Shown here: positions 18,841 to 27,000 of the stretch, one piece after another
Layout of the letters: every line of letters begins with the position of its first letter
Numbering within the stretch: the stretch's first letter is position 1
NCBI RefSeq assembly: GCF_963678635.1
Contig: NW_026971579.1
Span: forward strand, 1 to 27,000
DNA length: 27,000 nucleotides
Source: Symsagittifera roscoffensis
Taxonomy: Eukaryota; Xenacoelomorpha; Acoela; Convolutidae
Direction of reading: 5' to 3'
Notes under the pieces: model-generated
The model's database searches: none
What the model saw: only the letters and a program-made list of their open reading frames with translations
What the model was told of the DNA's origin: nothing
Position numbers and translations under genes: made by a program

Positions 18841-21246
18841 TTCTGTCTTTAGTCGTTGCCTAATCTCCAACTTTAGTCGTTGCTCTATTTCTTTCGCAGC
18901 CAGATCTTGTTTCACTTTGGCAATTGCTTCCGTCGCCGCTTTCTCATAATTTATCTCTAGAGAGCTTCCGGCCGCGGACTCTAACGCACCGCTAACATGT
19001 GTCACAGCTTTCACTGTCTTCGTCGGCAATTCGGTGTTTGGTGCCCCCAAGTTCCTAGATTCAAACTCGTTTTGCCTGTTCCGCTGATTCTGCACCGCCG
19101 CTAATGCCAACTTATGTTTGGGGTGATTCTGGTCCTTGACCGCTTCCCAGAACAAGGGACAATCCATTCTGAAGTGCCCCTCCTGGTTACAGAAGAAGCA
19201 TCTGGCGCCTATCTTGATGATTAAGCCATTATAGTACTCGTGTTCCTCCATCTGGCTCATATCCTCTTCATCCGGTGCATAACCTAGGCTCTTCATGCCT
19301 TGTTTGTACGTTGTGCAGTCAGCCACATGATGATCCGCTGACCCGCAGTTCGCGCATGATCTGCGCTTGTCCATATCATCTCTAGGTTTGTACCATGATG
19401 ACCTCTGGGGTTGGCTTCCCCCTTGCGTGTTCCTGTTTTCGGAATATGAGTACTTCTTAGGTTTCATCAGCATGTATTCTCTTGATTTCTGTCTCATTTC
19501 TTCTGGGGTGGGTGCGCTGTCCTTCGACAATGTGTAGTATGTTGCTAACATTGTCCTTAAGTCATCACTTTTCACCCCATCGATGAACTTCGAGGCAATG
19601 CTAAAGTTCCGTCTATTTGTCGACTCCTCTGGGTCACTCCTCCTTCTCAAGCTCTCGAGGTCATCTAGGAACCGATCTATTGACTCGTCGTCCCTCTGCC
19701 TTCTCTTTTCAAATCGCATCATCGCTTGGTGACCCTTCATGCCTGACCCGAACCGATTCAGCAATATCTCGAAGATCTTGTCCGCGGTGTCGCGTTCTTC
19801 CTCCTTCTTTGCGACCACGCATTTTAATGCCGTTCCTTCCAAGTTGCTCAGTATGGCTGTACATGCTTGTCTTTCGTCACTCAAGTTATCTTGTTCTAGA
19901 TGTAATCTCATCACTTCCACCCAAGTGTCAATGCATCCATCGGAGTCGTCCTTGAATTCTTTTGGCTTCTTGAATGTCTTTCTTGATTTTCCCTCTCTCC
20001 TGTCGCTCGAGTCAGTGTTCCTCGTGGCGAAGGCCTCTAGAGTCCTGTTCATCATCTCCCAAGTGCTGGCCCATGTCATAGCATCCGGTCCTGTGTTGCT
20101 GTTAGCTGTTGAATCTCCCGGAGCAGTCGTTGTATTCGACGTTCCATTCTTCATTATTGTTTTCGCAGCTGTTGGTGCTATGCTTATCGCATCCCTGGTT
20201 AAGGGCAACGGTGTCGATTGCCGTTTGTTCCTTTGTGGTTCTACAAAGTCGACTCTGGTGCCTTGCGTACGATCCGCTGCCGGTCTTTCTTGTGGAGTAG
20301 AACCTCTCAAGATTGCATCCAACTTCGCCTGTATTGCACACGAACTCTCGGCTTGACTCTTGCTCATTGTGTCCATTCTCCTTTCCAGGCTCCCTAATTG
20401 GCTGTTGACATCATCATATCGGTTCTTCAACTGTTGCATGTCTGTTTTGATGTTCTTTTCTCGTTCTTCATTGGTGGCTTCTACCTTATCTGACATTTCC
20501 TTGAGTCTCTCATCTGTCGCCTTAGCTAGGTTAAAATAACTGTCTAGATACTCGTGCTTGTTGTATCTTATCTCCTTTTTTATCACCTCTCTGTCTTCTT
20601 CACTGTGCTTAAGTCTTTTGTCAATCTGATTTAATTTCGCCAACAAGTCACCCAGCTCAATGGTAGTCTCTTCATGGTCAGCTGTCGGTCTCTCCTCGGC
20701 CGTAGCCTCTGCTTTAGCTTGTTCCTCTCTTGGATTGGCTTCTGAGGTCTTCGTGCTCACTGTCCCAAATGTTCGTGCTCTATCTGCTTTTGGTTCTTCA
20801 GTCACGTTTTCTTTTGTTTTTATTCCGAACATTATTCCCAATTTTTCCGTAAAAGATGTCCTCTTTACTTGAGAGTCTTCTTTCACCGTTTCTTCGGTGT
20901 TGCCTATTGCATCTTCCGCGTCATCTATCGGTGAGAACTCTATGGGTTTCTGGTTCGGTTCCTCTGCATTGGGCATTGGAGTTGACTCTGTCGCCATCTT
21001 CCTTGTTTCATCCACACTTTGATCGGGTGTCTCTAGATCAATCTCGATGGTGGGTTCTACTCGCTCCCCTTCCGTGCCCTCTTTCGCCCTGTTCTCCGCT
21101 GTACTCCTTGTGCTGACCATGTTAACTGAAAAGTTCGTCTTCGTTATCTTTGGGCCCGTTGATGTCGTTCCGCGCAGCGATGAATTATATTTCGTGTTTG
21201 ATCCACTTGACCTTTTTTCGAGCACCGGTACCCTACTCCGCCTCAT
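18835..21246 (-). CDS. gag: Gag polyprotein with two CCHC zinc knuckles
   Basis: 803 residues from the ATG at 21246. An internal ATG at 21120 begins MVSTRST, a wording common at Gypsy Gag N-termini, so the true start may be there and the first 42 basic residues may be leader. Residues 60-190 are acidic and low complexity, and 195-310 a coiled coil. Residues 425-600 are the capsid-like retrotransposon gag region (W442, the L-E-G-x-A-L block near 469, FxxRF near 500). Then follow two knuckles of the form C-x2-C-x4-H-x4-C: C631, C634, H639, C644 and C683, C686, H691, C696. The two knuckles are about 40 residues apart, wider than usual. The C-terminal 100 residues are charged and helical-looking. 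Gag forms the particle and binds the RNA genome. It is followed by pol in the +1 frame. Confidence 0.93.
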   Translation of the reverse strand: MRRSRVPVLEKRSSGSNTKYNSSLRGTTSTGPKITKTNFSVNMVSTRSTAENRAKEGTEGERVEPTIEIDLETPDQSVDETRKMATESTPMPNAEEPNQKPIEFSPIDDAEDAIGNTEETVKEDSQVKRTSFTEKLGIMFGIKTKENVTEEPKADRARTFGTVSTKTSEANPREEQAKAEATAEERPTADHEETTIELGDLLAKLNQIDKRLKHSEEDREVIKKEIRYNKHEYLDSYFNLAKATDERLKEMSDKVEATNEEREKNIKTDMQQLKNRYDDVNSQLGSLERRMDTMSKSQAESSCAIQAKLDAILRGSTPQERPAADRTQGTRVDFVEPQRNKRQSTPLPLTRDAISIAPTAAKTIMKNGTSNTTTAPGDSTANSNTGPDAMTWASTWEMMNRTLEAFATRNTDSSDRREGKSRKTFKKPKEFKDDSDGCIDTWVEVMRLHLEQDNLSDERQACTAILSNLEGTALKCVVAKKEEERDTADKIFEILLNRFGSGMKGHQAMMRFEKRRQRDDESIDRFLDDLESLRRRSDPEESTNRRNFSIASKFIDGVKSDDLRTMLATYYTLSKDSAPTPEEMRQKSREYMLMKPKKYSYSENRNTQGGSQPQRSSWYKPRDDMDKRRSCANCGSADHHVADCTTYKQGMKSLGYAPDEEDMSQMEEHEYYNGLIIKIGARCFFCNQEGHFRMDCPLFWEAVKDQNHPKHKLALAAVQNQRNRQNEFESRNLGAPNTELPTKTVKAVTHVSGALESAAGSSLEINYEKAATEAIAKVKQDLAAKEIEQRLKLEIRQRLKTEF

Positions 21247-21540
21247 TATTTCTATTTACAACTGCTTCTATTTACAATTTTATTATATACACGATTCTAT
21301 TCTAAGGGTAAAAAAAAATATTTTTTGTGGTAACAAATTCTGTACAACGTGTTAAAAACCTTATCCAATTCTCTTTCTAAAACCTCCGAAAAATTTTCCT
21401 TAATTTGGTCTTAACCCTACCTATTTCGATTTGTCTTATTCTGTCTTAAAACGCACTTGTTGTAATTTGACTTCAATTTCTATACCGTCCCAAGACTATT
21501 CGTCACTATCACAGTACTCTCCGTTAGTGTCCTAAGACCC
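21247..21540. other. Leader just upstream of gag
   Basis: AT-rich non-coding stretch between gag and the minisatellite. No feature recognised; the first degenerate minisatellite units appear from about 21488. Confidence 0.5.
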
Positions 21541-22281
21541 TTGTACCAAGACCACTGTTCCAAGACTACTGTCCCAAGACTAGTGTCCCAAGACTACTGT
21601 CCCAAGACCAGTGTCCCAAGGCTAGTGTCCCAAGACTACTGTCCCAAGGCTAGTGTCCCAAGGCTAGTGTCCCAAGACTACTGTCCCAAGGGTAGTGTCC
21701 CAAGACCAGTGTCCCAAGACTACTGTCCCAAGACTAGTGTCCCAAGGCTAGTGTCCCAAGACTACTGTCCCAAGACTAGTGTCCCAAGGGTAGTGTCCCA
21801 AGACCAGTGTCCCAAGGCTGGTGTCCCAAGACTAGTGTCCCAAGACTAGTGTCCCAAGGGTAGTGTCCCAAGACCAGTGTCCCAAGGCTGGTGTCCCAAG
21901 ACTAGTGTCCCAAGACTAGTGTCCCAAGACCACTGTCCCAAGACTGTCCCAAGACCACTGTCCCAAGACCCTGTCCCAAGACCACCGTCCCAAGACCCCT
22001 GTCCCAAGACCCTGTCCCAAGACCACTGTCCCAAGACCCTGTCCCAAGACCCTGTCCCAAGACCCTGTCCCAAGACCACTGTCCCAAGACCACTGTCCCA
22101 AGACCCTGTCCCAAGACCACTGTCCCAAGACCCTGTCCCAAGACCCTGTCCCAAGACCACTGTCCCAAGACCACTGTCCCAAGACCCTGTCCCAAGACCA
22201 CTGTCCCAAGACCCTGTCCCAAGACCACTGTCCCAAGACCCTGTCCCAAGACCACTATCCCAAGACTGCTCTGTCCCAAGA
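21541..22281 (-). repeat. G-rich 13/14-bp minisatellite in the leader
   Basis: More than 50 head-to-tail units. The plus-strand consensus is CCCAAGACTAGTGT or CCCAAGACCACTGT (14 bp) in the first half. From about 21930 these alternate with the 13-bp form CCCAAGACCCTGT. Higher-order structure is visible: a block of five units (70 bp) is repeated at about 21776-21846 and 21846-21916. On the sense strand every unit contains CTTGGGACA. The array has no stop codon in several frames on both strands, which produces spurious long open frames. Confidence 0.97.
22030..22071 (-). other. G-quadruplex-forming run in the minisatellite
   Basis: Three consecutive 13-bp units place seven GGG runs on the sense strand at 22030-32, 22037-39, 22043-45, 22050-52, 22056-58, 22063-65 and 22069-71, with loops of 4 and 3 bases alternating. 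This meets the usual G3-N1-7 rule for a quadruplex in the element RNA. A shorter cluster of the same kind lies around 22134-22155. Confidence 0.75.
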
Positions 22282-22299
22282 CTTCTTCGGTCTTGTCCC

Positions 22300-23120
22300 A
22301 ATACTCGTCACGGAGTGTCTTCCTCGTTGTAGGGTCTTCTTGAACCACCGTACCTTGTACCACCACTCAAGCTCTAGTAAAATTTTCCCAAAAACCCTCT
22401 CTTAAAAGCCAAATGCTGACCCCCCTCTTCTTTTTGGTTGTTTCTATTTCAATGTAGGTGCGCAGGTATCTTGTGATCACCTGTTCGTATAAAACCAAAC
22501 ACAAATCCTCAATAAAATGCAACAAAAATTTTAAGTAAGAAAAATAATAAAAACAGAAAAATGAGCCCACCTAAAATTTAAAGGTGACCAATGTCTACCT
22601 TTCGTCTAAAAAAAATGTCTGGTACCTAATTGCCACGCGTTTTCCTCCCCCCACTAGTGATCTTATGGGGTATCACAAAAGCTGTCTATATCCGGTCCCC
22701 CCTACCAAACCAACCAGCGTACCAGCCTTAACTCGAGTTGGATTTTGGATCTCCACCTAATATTACCAACGCGTGTTAATTTCTAATGTAACTAAGTCAA
22801 CGATGTCGACTAATTAGTTACTCTAATTTCCCCCTTTTTGCAATTTACAACCGCCAACCTCTAGCCTAACCAGTCCCCCTTTTAACCTCCCCCCTTTCTA
22901 GCCCCCCTTCTTAAGCCTAAAAATTACTTTAAGCGCCGGGTGCTAAACCTCTCAAGAGAAAACCGTAGACCTGTTTCCAGGCCTGCTCAAGTAAAAACGT
23001 TCCTCAAAACTGGGGGATTTCGCTTATCCAATTTTACACTTATCTCCTATAATGTAATGTGGATTCTAACGATACCCGTTCTGCCCAACTTGAGAACTCG
23101 AGAATTGCCAAATCCTTCTT
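22300..23120. other. Leader between minisatellite and 70-bp repeat
   Basis: Non-coding, with alternating pyrimidine-rich (CCCC-containing) and AT-rich patches. No gene, structural RNA or promoter recognised. Confidence 0.5.
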
Positions 23121-23126
23121 GGCTGC

Positions 23127-23320
23127 TTTCCCACTCGACTGGTCACCTGTTCCAGTCCAGTCTCCTATTGGTTCAGCCAAGTGTCCCTGAACCACTTTCC
23201 CACTCGGCTGGTCACCTCTTCCAGTCAAGTCTCCTATTGGTTCAGCTCAAGTGTCCCTGAACCACTTTCCCACTCGGCTGGTCACCTCTTCCAGTCAAGT
23301 CTCCTATTGGTCCAGCTAAG
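23127..23320 (-). repeat. 69/70-bp tandem repeat in the leader
   Basis: About 2.7 copies. The marker CCACTCGACT or CCACTCGGCT starts at 23131, 23200 and 23270. The copies differ by a few substitutions and one indel; the extra base in the second copy creates a CTCAAG hexamer (GCCAAG becoming GCTCAAG). Confidence 0.9.
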
Positions 23321-23780
23321 TTCCAAGCTATCTGAAAACCCTTGACAACGCCCCACTTCGGGCACTTTATTCAGTTTACTGGTTTAAATTGCTAGGTTGA
23401 TCGAAACGATCGAACTTGTAAAACAGTATGGGTATACTATTTAATTAATATAAAGGTTTGATCCAACTAATCTGGTGTCAAAGTCACTGTCTTTTTTCGT
23501 TTTATGGTTTTTGTTCCTTTTTCTATTCTTTTTTGGTTTTTGTTTTGCTTTTTGTCTTTTTGCTCGTGTTTTTGTCCCCCTAGTTGCCCCCCTTTACTCG
23601 GTTAGCTAAGCCTCGTTCGGAGAGCGTACCAGGAAATTTTCTCGAGTTTTCTTAAAAAGCTATCACGGTACAACCGGAAGGTTTGCACGTTCCTGTCGAA
23701 CCGTACCGCCGGTACTCTAGAATGGGCATTCAGCCCGAAGCTGTCTCAAGTGGGTTCGACTCCGTAGTCTTGATGTCGTA
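23321..23780. other. Leader next to the 5' LTR
   Basis: No gene. T-rich tract at 23485-23580. One CTTGAG (sense) hexamer near 23743. Confidence 0.5.
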
Positions 23781-23797
23781 AACACCCAGGAGCGCCA
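23781..23797 (-). promoter_or_regulatory. Candidate tRNA primer-binding site
   Basis: The sense strand reads TGGCGCTCCTGGGTGTT starting 11 bases after the end of the 5' LTR. TGG pairs with the CCA end of a tRNA, and the position is close to normal, though the 11-base gap is longer than usual. I cannot name the tRNA. Confidence 0.45.
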
Positions 23798-24149
23798 TAA
23801 AAACACTATGTAACATTCGTCTACTGCAGTCACACATGAGGCTTAAGAAAAATAGGCCCTATAACCACTGGCTCAAGGGTCAGGGACACTATCTCTTGTG
23901 TTTTTCTACCTCAAGAACGGTCGGAGCCAGTTCGGTTCGCTTGTGACATGAGACTACGACCCGTTACAGCTTAAAGGCTACTACTAAAATATCCCCCCAC
24001 TCTAGAATTAGAAACGTCCCCATACTTAGGTCTCTAGATACCCAAAATACATGAACGCCGTTAAAAACCGGGTTGGAACAATCCGTTAAGTTACTTTTTA
24101 TTAGACAGTGTAACTTTGATCCATTTCAGATGGATCAACCTAAAACTCG

Positions 24150-24159
24150 CCTTACCTCA
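24150..24159 (-). promoter_or_regulatory. Candidate 5' splice site in the 5' LTR
   Basis: The sense strand reads TTGAG/GTAAGG with GT at 24155-24154, a near-consensus donor. It lies downstream of the TATA-like box and upstream of AATAAA, so an mRNA started in this LTR would carry it near its 5' end. The same sequence is in the 3' LTR (GT at 2023-2022). Confidence 0.5.
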
Positions 24160-24482
24160 ACATAACAATTATAAAACACACTCTAGAATTTAAATTAAGT
24201 ACTCACATTGTAGCACGCTCAAGAACCAGGAAGTAAATAAGTCGGTAAACAACTCAAGAATTAATAAAGTAACTAATATGAGTTCAATGTTAGTCAGTTT
24301 CAACAACAAGAACAAGTTTTTACTCTAGACTGCAAGTTCTCGTGAACCATTGGGACACTCTAGCTGTCCACCTTTCCACCGAAGGTTCACTCTGGTCCAG
24401 TCAAGAATAGTATTCCAATCGTAATAATCCAACTCGAGGGAATGCTCTCGTCTCTGTCACAGATGGGACAGCTCTACTCTCG

Positions 24483-24491
24483 ATTATTATA
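24483..24491 (-). promoter_or_regulatory. TATA-like box of the 5' LTR
   Basis: TATAATAAT on the sense strand, about 230 bp into the LTR. It is the best TATA-like candidate in the repeat, identified by sequence only; the 3' LTR copy is at 2351-2359. Confidence 0.35.
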
Positions 24492-24723
24492 GTGATGGAA
24501 ATTGCGAATAGCAATTTCCTACTGTTTTTTCTTGCGACTTTCCCGCGTGTGTGTCTTAATCGTTCTGAAATTGTTCTGATCTCTTTTTCTGATTTTCAGT
24601 TCTCGCGAGAAAATCGTGCATGACAGGTTCCATTCGAAACTTTGAAAAATTAAATTTCACTCCAAAATCAAGTGTTTTTTGCTTCTCTCAAGGTCAAACT
24701 TCCAAATATGACCGACTGGCACA

Positions 24724-25117
24724 TTAGAAAAGAAACGCTTAGAGTTTGCATCAATTGAGCAAAGGATCAAGATTTTTTACAATTAAAAAAATACAACTGA
24801 AAAAAAAAACACTTAATTTCAATACACAAGTGTATGTCAAATGTTTTCTGTTTTTTGTCGATCAGTTCATAAAAATATTATAACATCATTAGATACACGT
24901 AGTTACAATAACAATAAACAAAACAAACTCGATTACAATTATCGATGATTACTTTTCACCTGAGAGCTTCAAGGTGGTTGATAAATAAATGTTATTATAT
25001 AAACTTGAAGCTTTTCCATGAAACTTTACCATGAGTTGCCACAGAGGGGTCTTCTTTAAATAATAATAAATAATAATTCTTGAATTTTATCTTTGCTTTT
25101 CTGTATGTTACTAGGTC
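24724..25117. other. AT-rich flank, probably 3' end of the non-LTR element
   Basis: No coding sequence. It contains a perfect 9-bp inverted repeat, AGCTTCAAG at 24965-24973 and CTTGAAGCT at 25004-25012 (30-base loop), and an ATT/AAT-rich run near 25060-25080. Both could belong to the 3' UTR and tail of the neighbouring non-LTR retrotransposon, whose exact end I cannot fix. Confidence 0.4.
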
Positions 25118-27000
25118 TTAAAAGTTGACTTTATCATCTGTTAGTTTGTTCCAGATTATGACGTACTTTTTGAAGAAGGAATTTTCTATGTATTGCCCAT
25201 TGTATCTGTCGCCGAAATATAATTTTTTGTTTCTTGTATTAATATCTATTTGGTTGTTATCATACTCAATGTTATAATAGGCTGGCAATAATTGATGTTG
25301 TATTTTCCAAAAGTGACATAATATTTTATAGTCCAGAAACATTGTTACTGGTAATATAGTGTTTTAGCTTCATGTCTGAAGATGAGTCGTATTTTGCACG
25401 ATCGCATAAAGTTTTTACTGCCCAGCTTAACTGTTTTTCCAGAGATATCATTAGGTTAGCGGATATTCCAATTAAAAGAATTGCTGGGTAATGCAAATGA
25501 CTAATTACCAGTGCATGCATTATCAAGAGTCTTGTTTTCACTGGCAATGGCTTTTTGATTGATTGAAGTGTTTTTATTCCGCATGCCATTTTCCTGAGAA
25601 TATTTTTGATTTCATCTTGGAATGTGAAAAACTGATCTAAAACTATTCCTAGGTATTTAACATTGGTTTTTTCCTCAATTATTTTATCATCTAGAGTTAT
25701 AGTATACTTTTCATCCTTTTTCCTTGAATGTTTTTTGCTGAAAACGATGAGTTCTGTTTTTTTTTTGCATTCAATTGAAGTGAGTGTTCTAAAAAATAAT
25801 TTGACAATAGACTGCAATTGGCTTCGAGTGCTTTAATAGCTTTTTGTGGATCGTTATTTTCACAGAATAGTAATGTATCATCCGCATATTGAACTATTTT
25901 ACATGTTTTGTCAATTTGTTTGTTGAGATCGTTAATGTAGAGATTGAATATTAGAGGGCCAAGGACAGTGCCCTGTGGGACACCCTGCTCAAGCGTAATC
26001 CAATCGGATTCGGTGTTGTTAACAATTGTTTTCTGACTTCGGTTGGTGATAAAGGAATGGATCATTTCTATAGCTTCTTCGGAAAAATTTAACCATTTTA
26101 GTTTTTGTTTAAGATAAGTATGATCCAAAGAATCAAATGCTTTAGAGAGATCCAGTAAGGAACATGCTACAGTTTTGTTGTTTTCTATTGCTTTTTTGAA
26201 TGCTTCAGTGCAATAAAGAATAGCGTCGATTGTTGAATATGATGTTCTGAACCCAAATTGGGTATTACTTAGTAATTTTTGGGATATCAGATATTCGTTG
26301 ATTTGTTTATATAACAATTTTTCAAAAATTTTTGAAAGAGTTCCAGTTATAGAGATAGGCCTATAATTTTCTGGTAGTTCTGGATCTTCTTTTTTGTATA
26401 TTGGTGTGACAATTGCTTTTTTGAGCTTGCAAGGATATGTCTTGTTTTTCAAAAACTCATTGTATAGAAATGTCAGATGTGTGTATATTTCATTGCGCCA
26501 TCCTTCAGTACTCAGGCTGGAATTTTGGATGGACCTGGTGCCTTTTGACAATTTGAATTATGTATTTCTTTTTTACATTCAGCTGATGTGATGAATCGGA
26601 ATGAAAATTTATTATTATTTCGAATTTTGCATGTAGAAGTCGGTGGACTTTGTCTGATTTTTGAATTTTTCTCATAAAAGCATCCAAGAGTTGAGAACTT
26701 GTAATTTAGCAGGTTCGCCATCTGTAAATTATTGGTTATGAAATCGCCGAAGGAGTTTCTAAGTAATGGAATGAGGTTGGAAGATTTTTTTGAGTTTCTT
26801 GTATCGTTTATTATACTCCATTTTTCGCGTTCGCTTTTTTTCGAGTTAAACAGTTGGGAAATAAATTTATCATCTTCGTAGTTTACCTTTGGTTTGTCGT
26901 TGCGAATGAAAATAGTCTTCTGTGGGGCACATTCTTTAGGGTGTCAGCATTGTTAGATGTGAAGATGTCGAGCATTATTTCGGGATTATTATTGCTATAG
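25118..27000 (-). pseudogene. Non-LTR retrotransposon reverse transcriptase, frameshifted, 5' end outside window
   Basis: A LINE-type RT on the minus strand. Recognisable blocks in order are the KAPG motif (about 26530), YRPISITGTLSKIFEKLL, LLDLSKAFDSLDH (first catalytic Asp), LEQGVPQGTVLGPL, QYADDTLLF (catalytic YADD), the thumb block with NVKYLGIVLD, and a C-terminal HLHYPAILL region. The wording fits the CR1/Jockey/L2 group; the exact clade is uncertain. The frame breaks at about 26925, 26530, 25755 (inside a run of ten T on the plus strand, poly-A in sense) and 25335. The linker between endonuclease and RT is readable from about 26900 to 26710; the endonuclease would lie beyond the window. 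It is an inactive copy and older than the LTR element beside it. Confidence 0.88.

Larger units (their letters stand above)
1677..24723 (-). mobile_element. Giant Ty3/Gypsy LTR retrotransposon with two extra ORFs
   Basis: A 23,047-bp element bounded by two 915-bp direct repeats that start TG and end CA on the plus strand and also TG...CA on the sense strand. All large genes lie on the minus strand. The order gag, protease, RT, RNase H, integrase is that of Ty3/Gypsy (Metaviridae). All four large frames (803, 2118, 1619 and about 1343 residues) are open and the LTRs look identical, so the copy is recent and may be autonomous. The target-site duplication is short: TTA on both sides if the LTR is TG...CA, or ATTA if one terminal base is assigned to the host. 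Typical Gypsy elements are 5-10 kb. The extra length comes from a 2.6-kb leader, a long pol, and about 9 kb of ORF3 plus ORF4. Confidence 0.95.
23809..24723 (-). repeat. 5' LTR (915 bp)
   Basis: Right-hand LTR, upstream of gag on the minus strand; identical by eye to 1677-2591. Its likely functional parts are a TATA-like box at 24491-24483 (TATAATAAT on the sense strand), a 5' splice site at 24156/24155 and AATAAA at 24102-24097. Confidence 0.95.

Noticed and set aside
12529-18852. Plus-strand open frames opposite pol, gag, ORF3 and ORF4 (up to 273 codons)
   Set aside because: They lie antisense to long genuine coding frames and show no domain; open only through the composition of the other strand.
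21541-22281. CRISPR-like array
   Set aside because: Units are contiguous 13/14-bp repeats without unique spacers, in an animal retrotransposon leader.
21541-22366. Long open frames on both strands through the minisatellite (up to 154 codons)
   Set aside because: They are translations of a 13/14-bp tandem array that lacks stops in several frames; no start context, no complexity, no family.
23740-23790. tRNA gene or tRNA relic, from a perfect B-box-like GGTTCGACTCC at 23753-23763
   Set aside because: The flanking bases do not form a T-stem, and no A box or acceptor stem can be built around it.

Overview
The window is animal genomic DNA. It is dominated by one giant, apparently intact LTR retrotransposon of the Ty3/Gypsy (Metaviridae) type, about 23.0 kb long (1677-24723), with all genes on the minus strand. 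Its two 915-bp LTRs look identical by eye, so the insertion is young. The AT-rich host DNA on the left holds the first two coding exons of a gene with a Ki-67-type FHA domain. This points to a metazoan, probably an invertebrate; I cannot name the species. The DNA on the right is a frameshifted non-LTR retrotransposon of the CR1/Jockey/L2-like group.

Layout in element order, from high to low coordinates: 5' LTR (24723-23809); primer-binding site; a 2.6-kb leader with a 70-bp tandem repeat and a large G-rich minisatellite; gag (21246-18835) with two CCHC knuckles; pol (18785-12429) with protease, RT, RNase H, integrase and a macro-domain-like C-terminal tail; a 0.5-kb spacer with a 20-bp triplicated repeat and a good 3' splice site; ORF3 (11901-7042), a coiled coil plus two SGNH-hydrolase-like domains; ORF4 (7054-3023), which overlaps the end of ORF3 and which I do not recognise; a short 3' region with the polypurine tract; and the 3' LTR (2591-1677).

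How the parts may work together: gag and pol meet at a UUU-UAA site where a +1 ribosomal frameshift would fuse them, and the frame overlap is only about four codons. ORF3 and ORF4 occupy the position and have the likely expression route of an envelope gene: a strong 5' splice site in the LTR and a strong 3' splice site just upstream of ORF3. However, they encode a 1.6-kilo-residue SGNH protein and a 1.3-kilo-residue unknown protein, not a recognisable envelope.

The most unusual signal is a hexamer, CTTGAG on the element's sense strand. A hand count gives about 66 copies across LTRs, leader, spacers and all four ORFs, against about 15 in the opposite orientation and about 6 expected per strand. 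It is almost absent from the flanking DNA. The strand bias suggests a function in the RNA. The leader minisatellite consists of a near-relative (CTTGGG) and contains runs that fit a G-quadruplex on the RNA strand.
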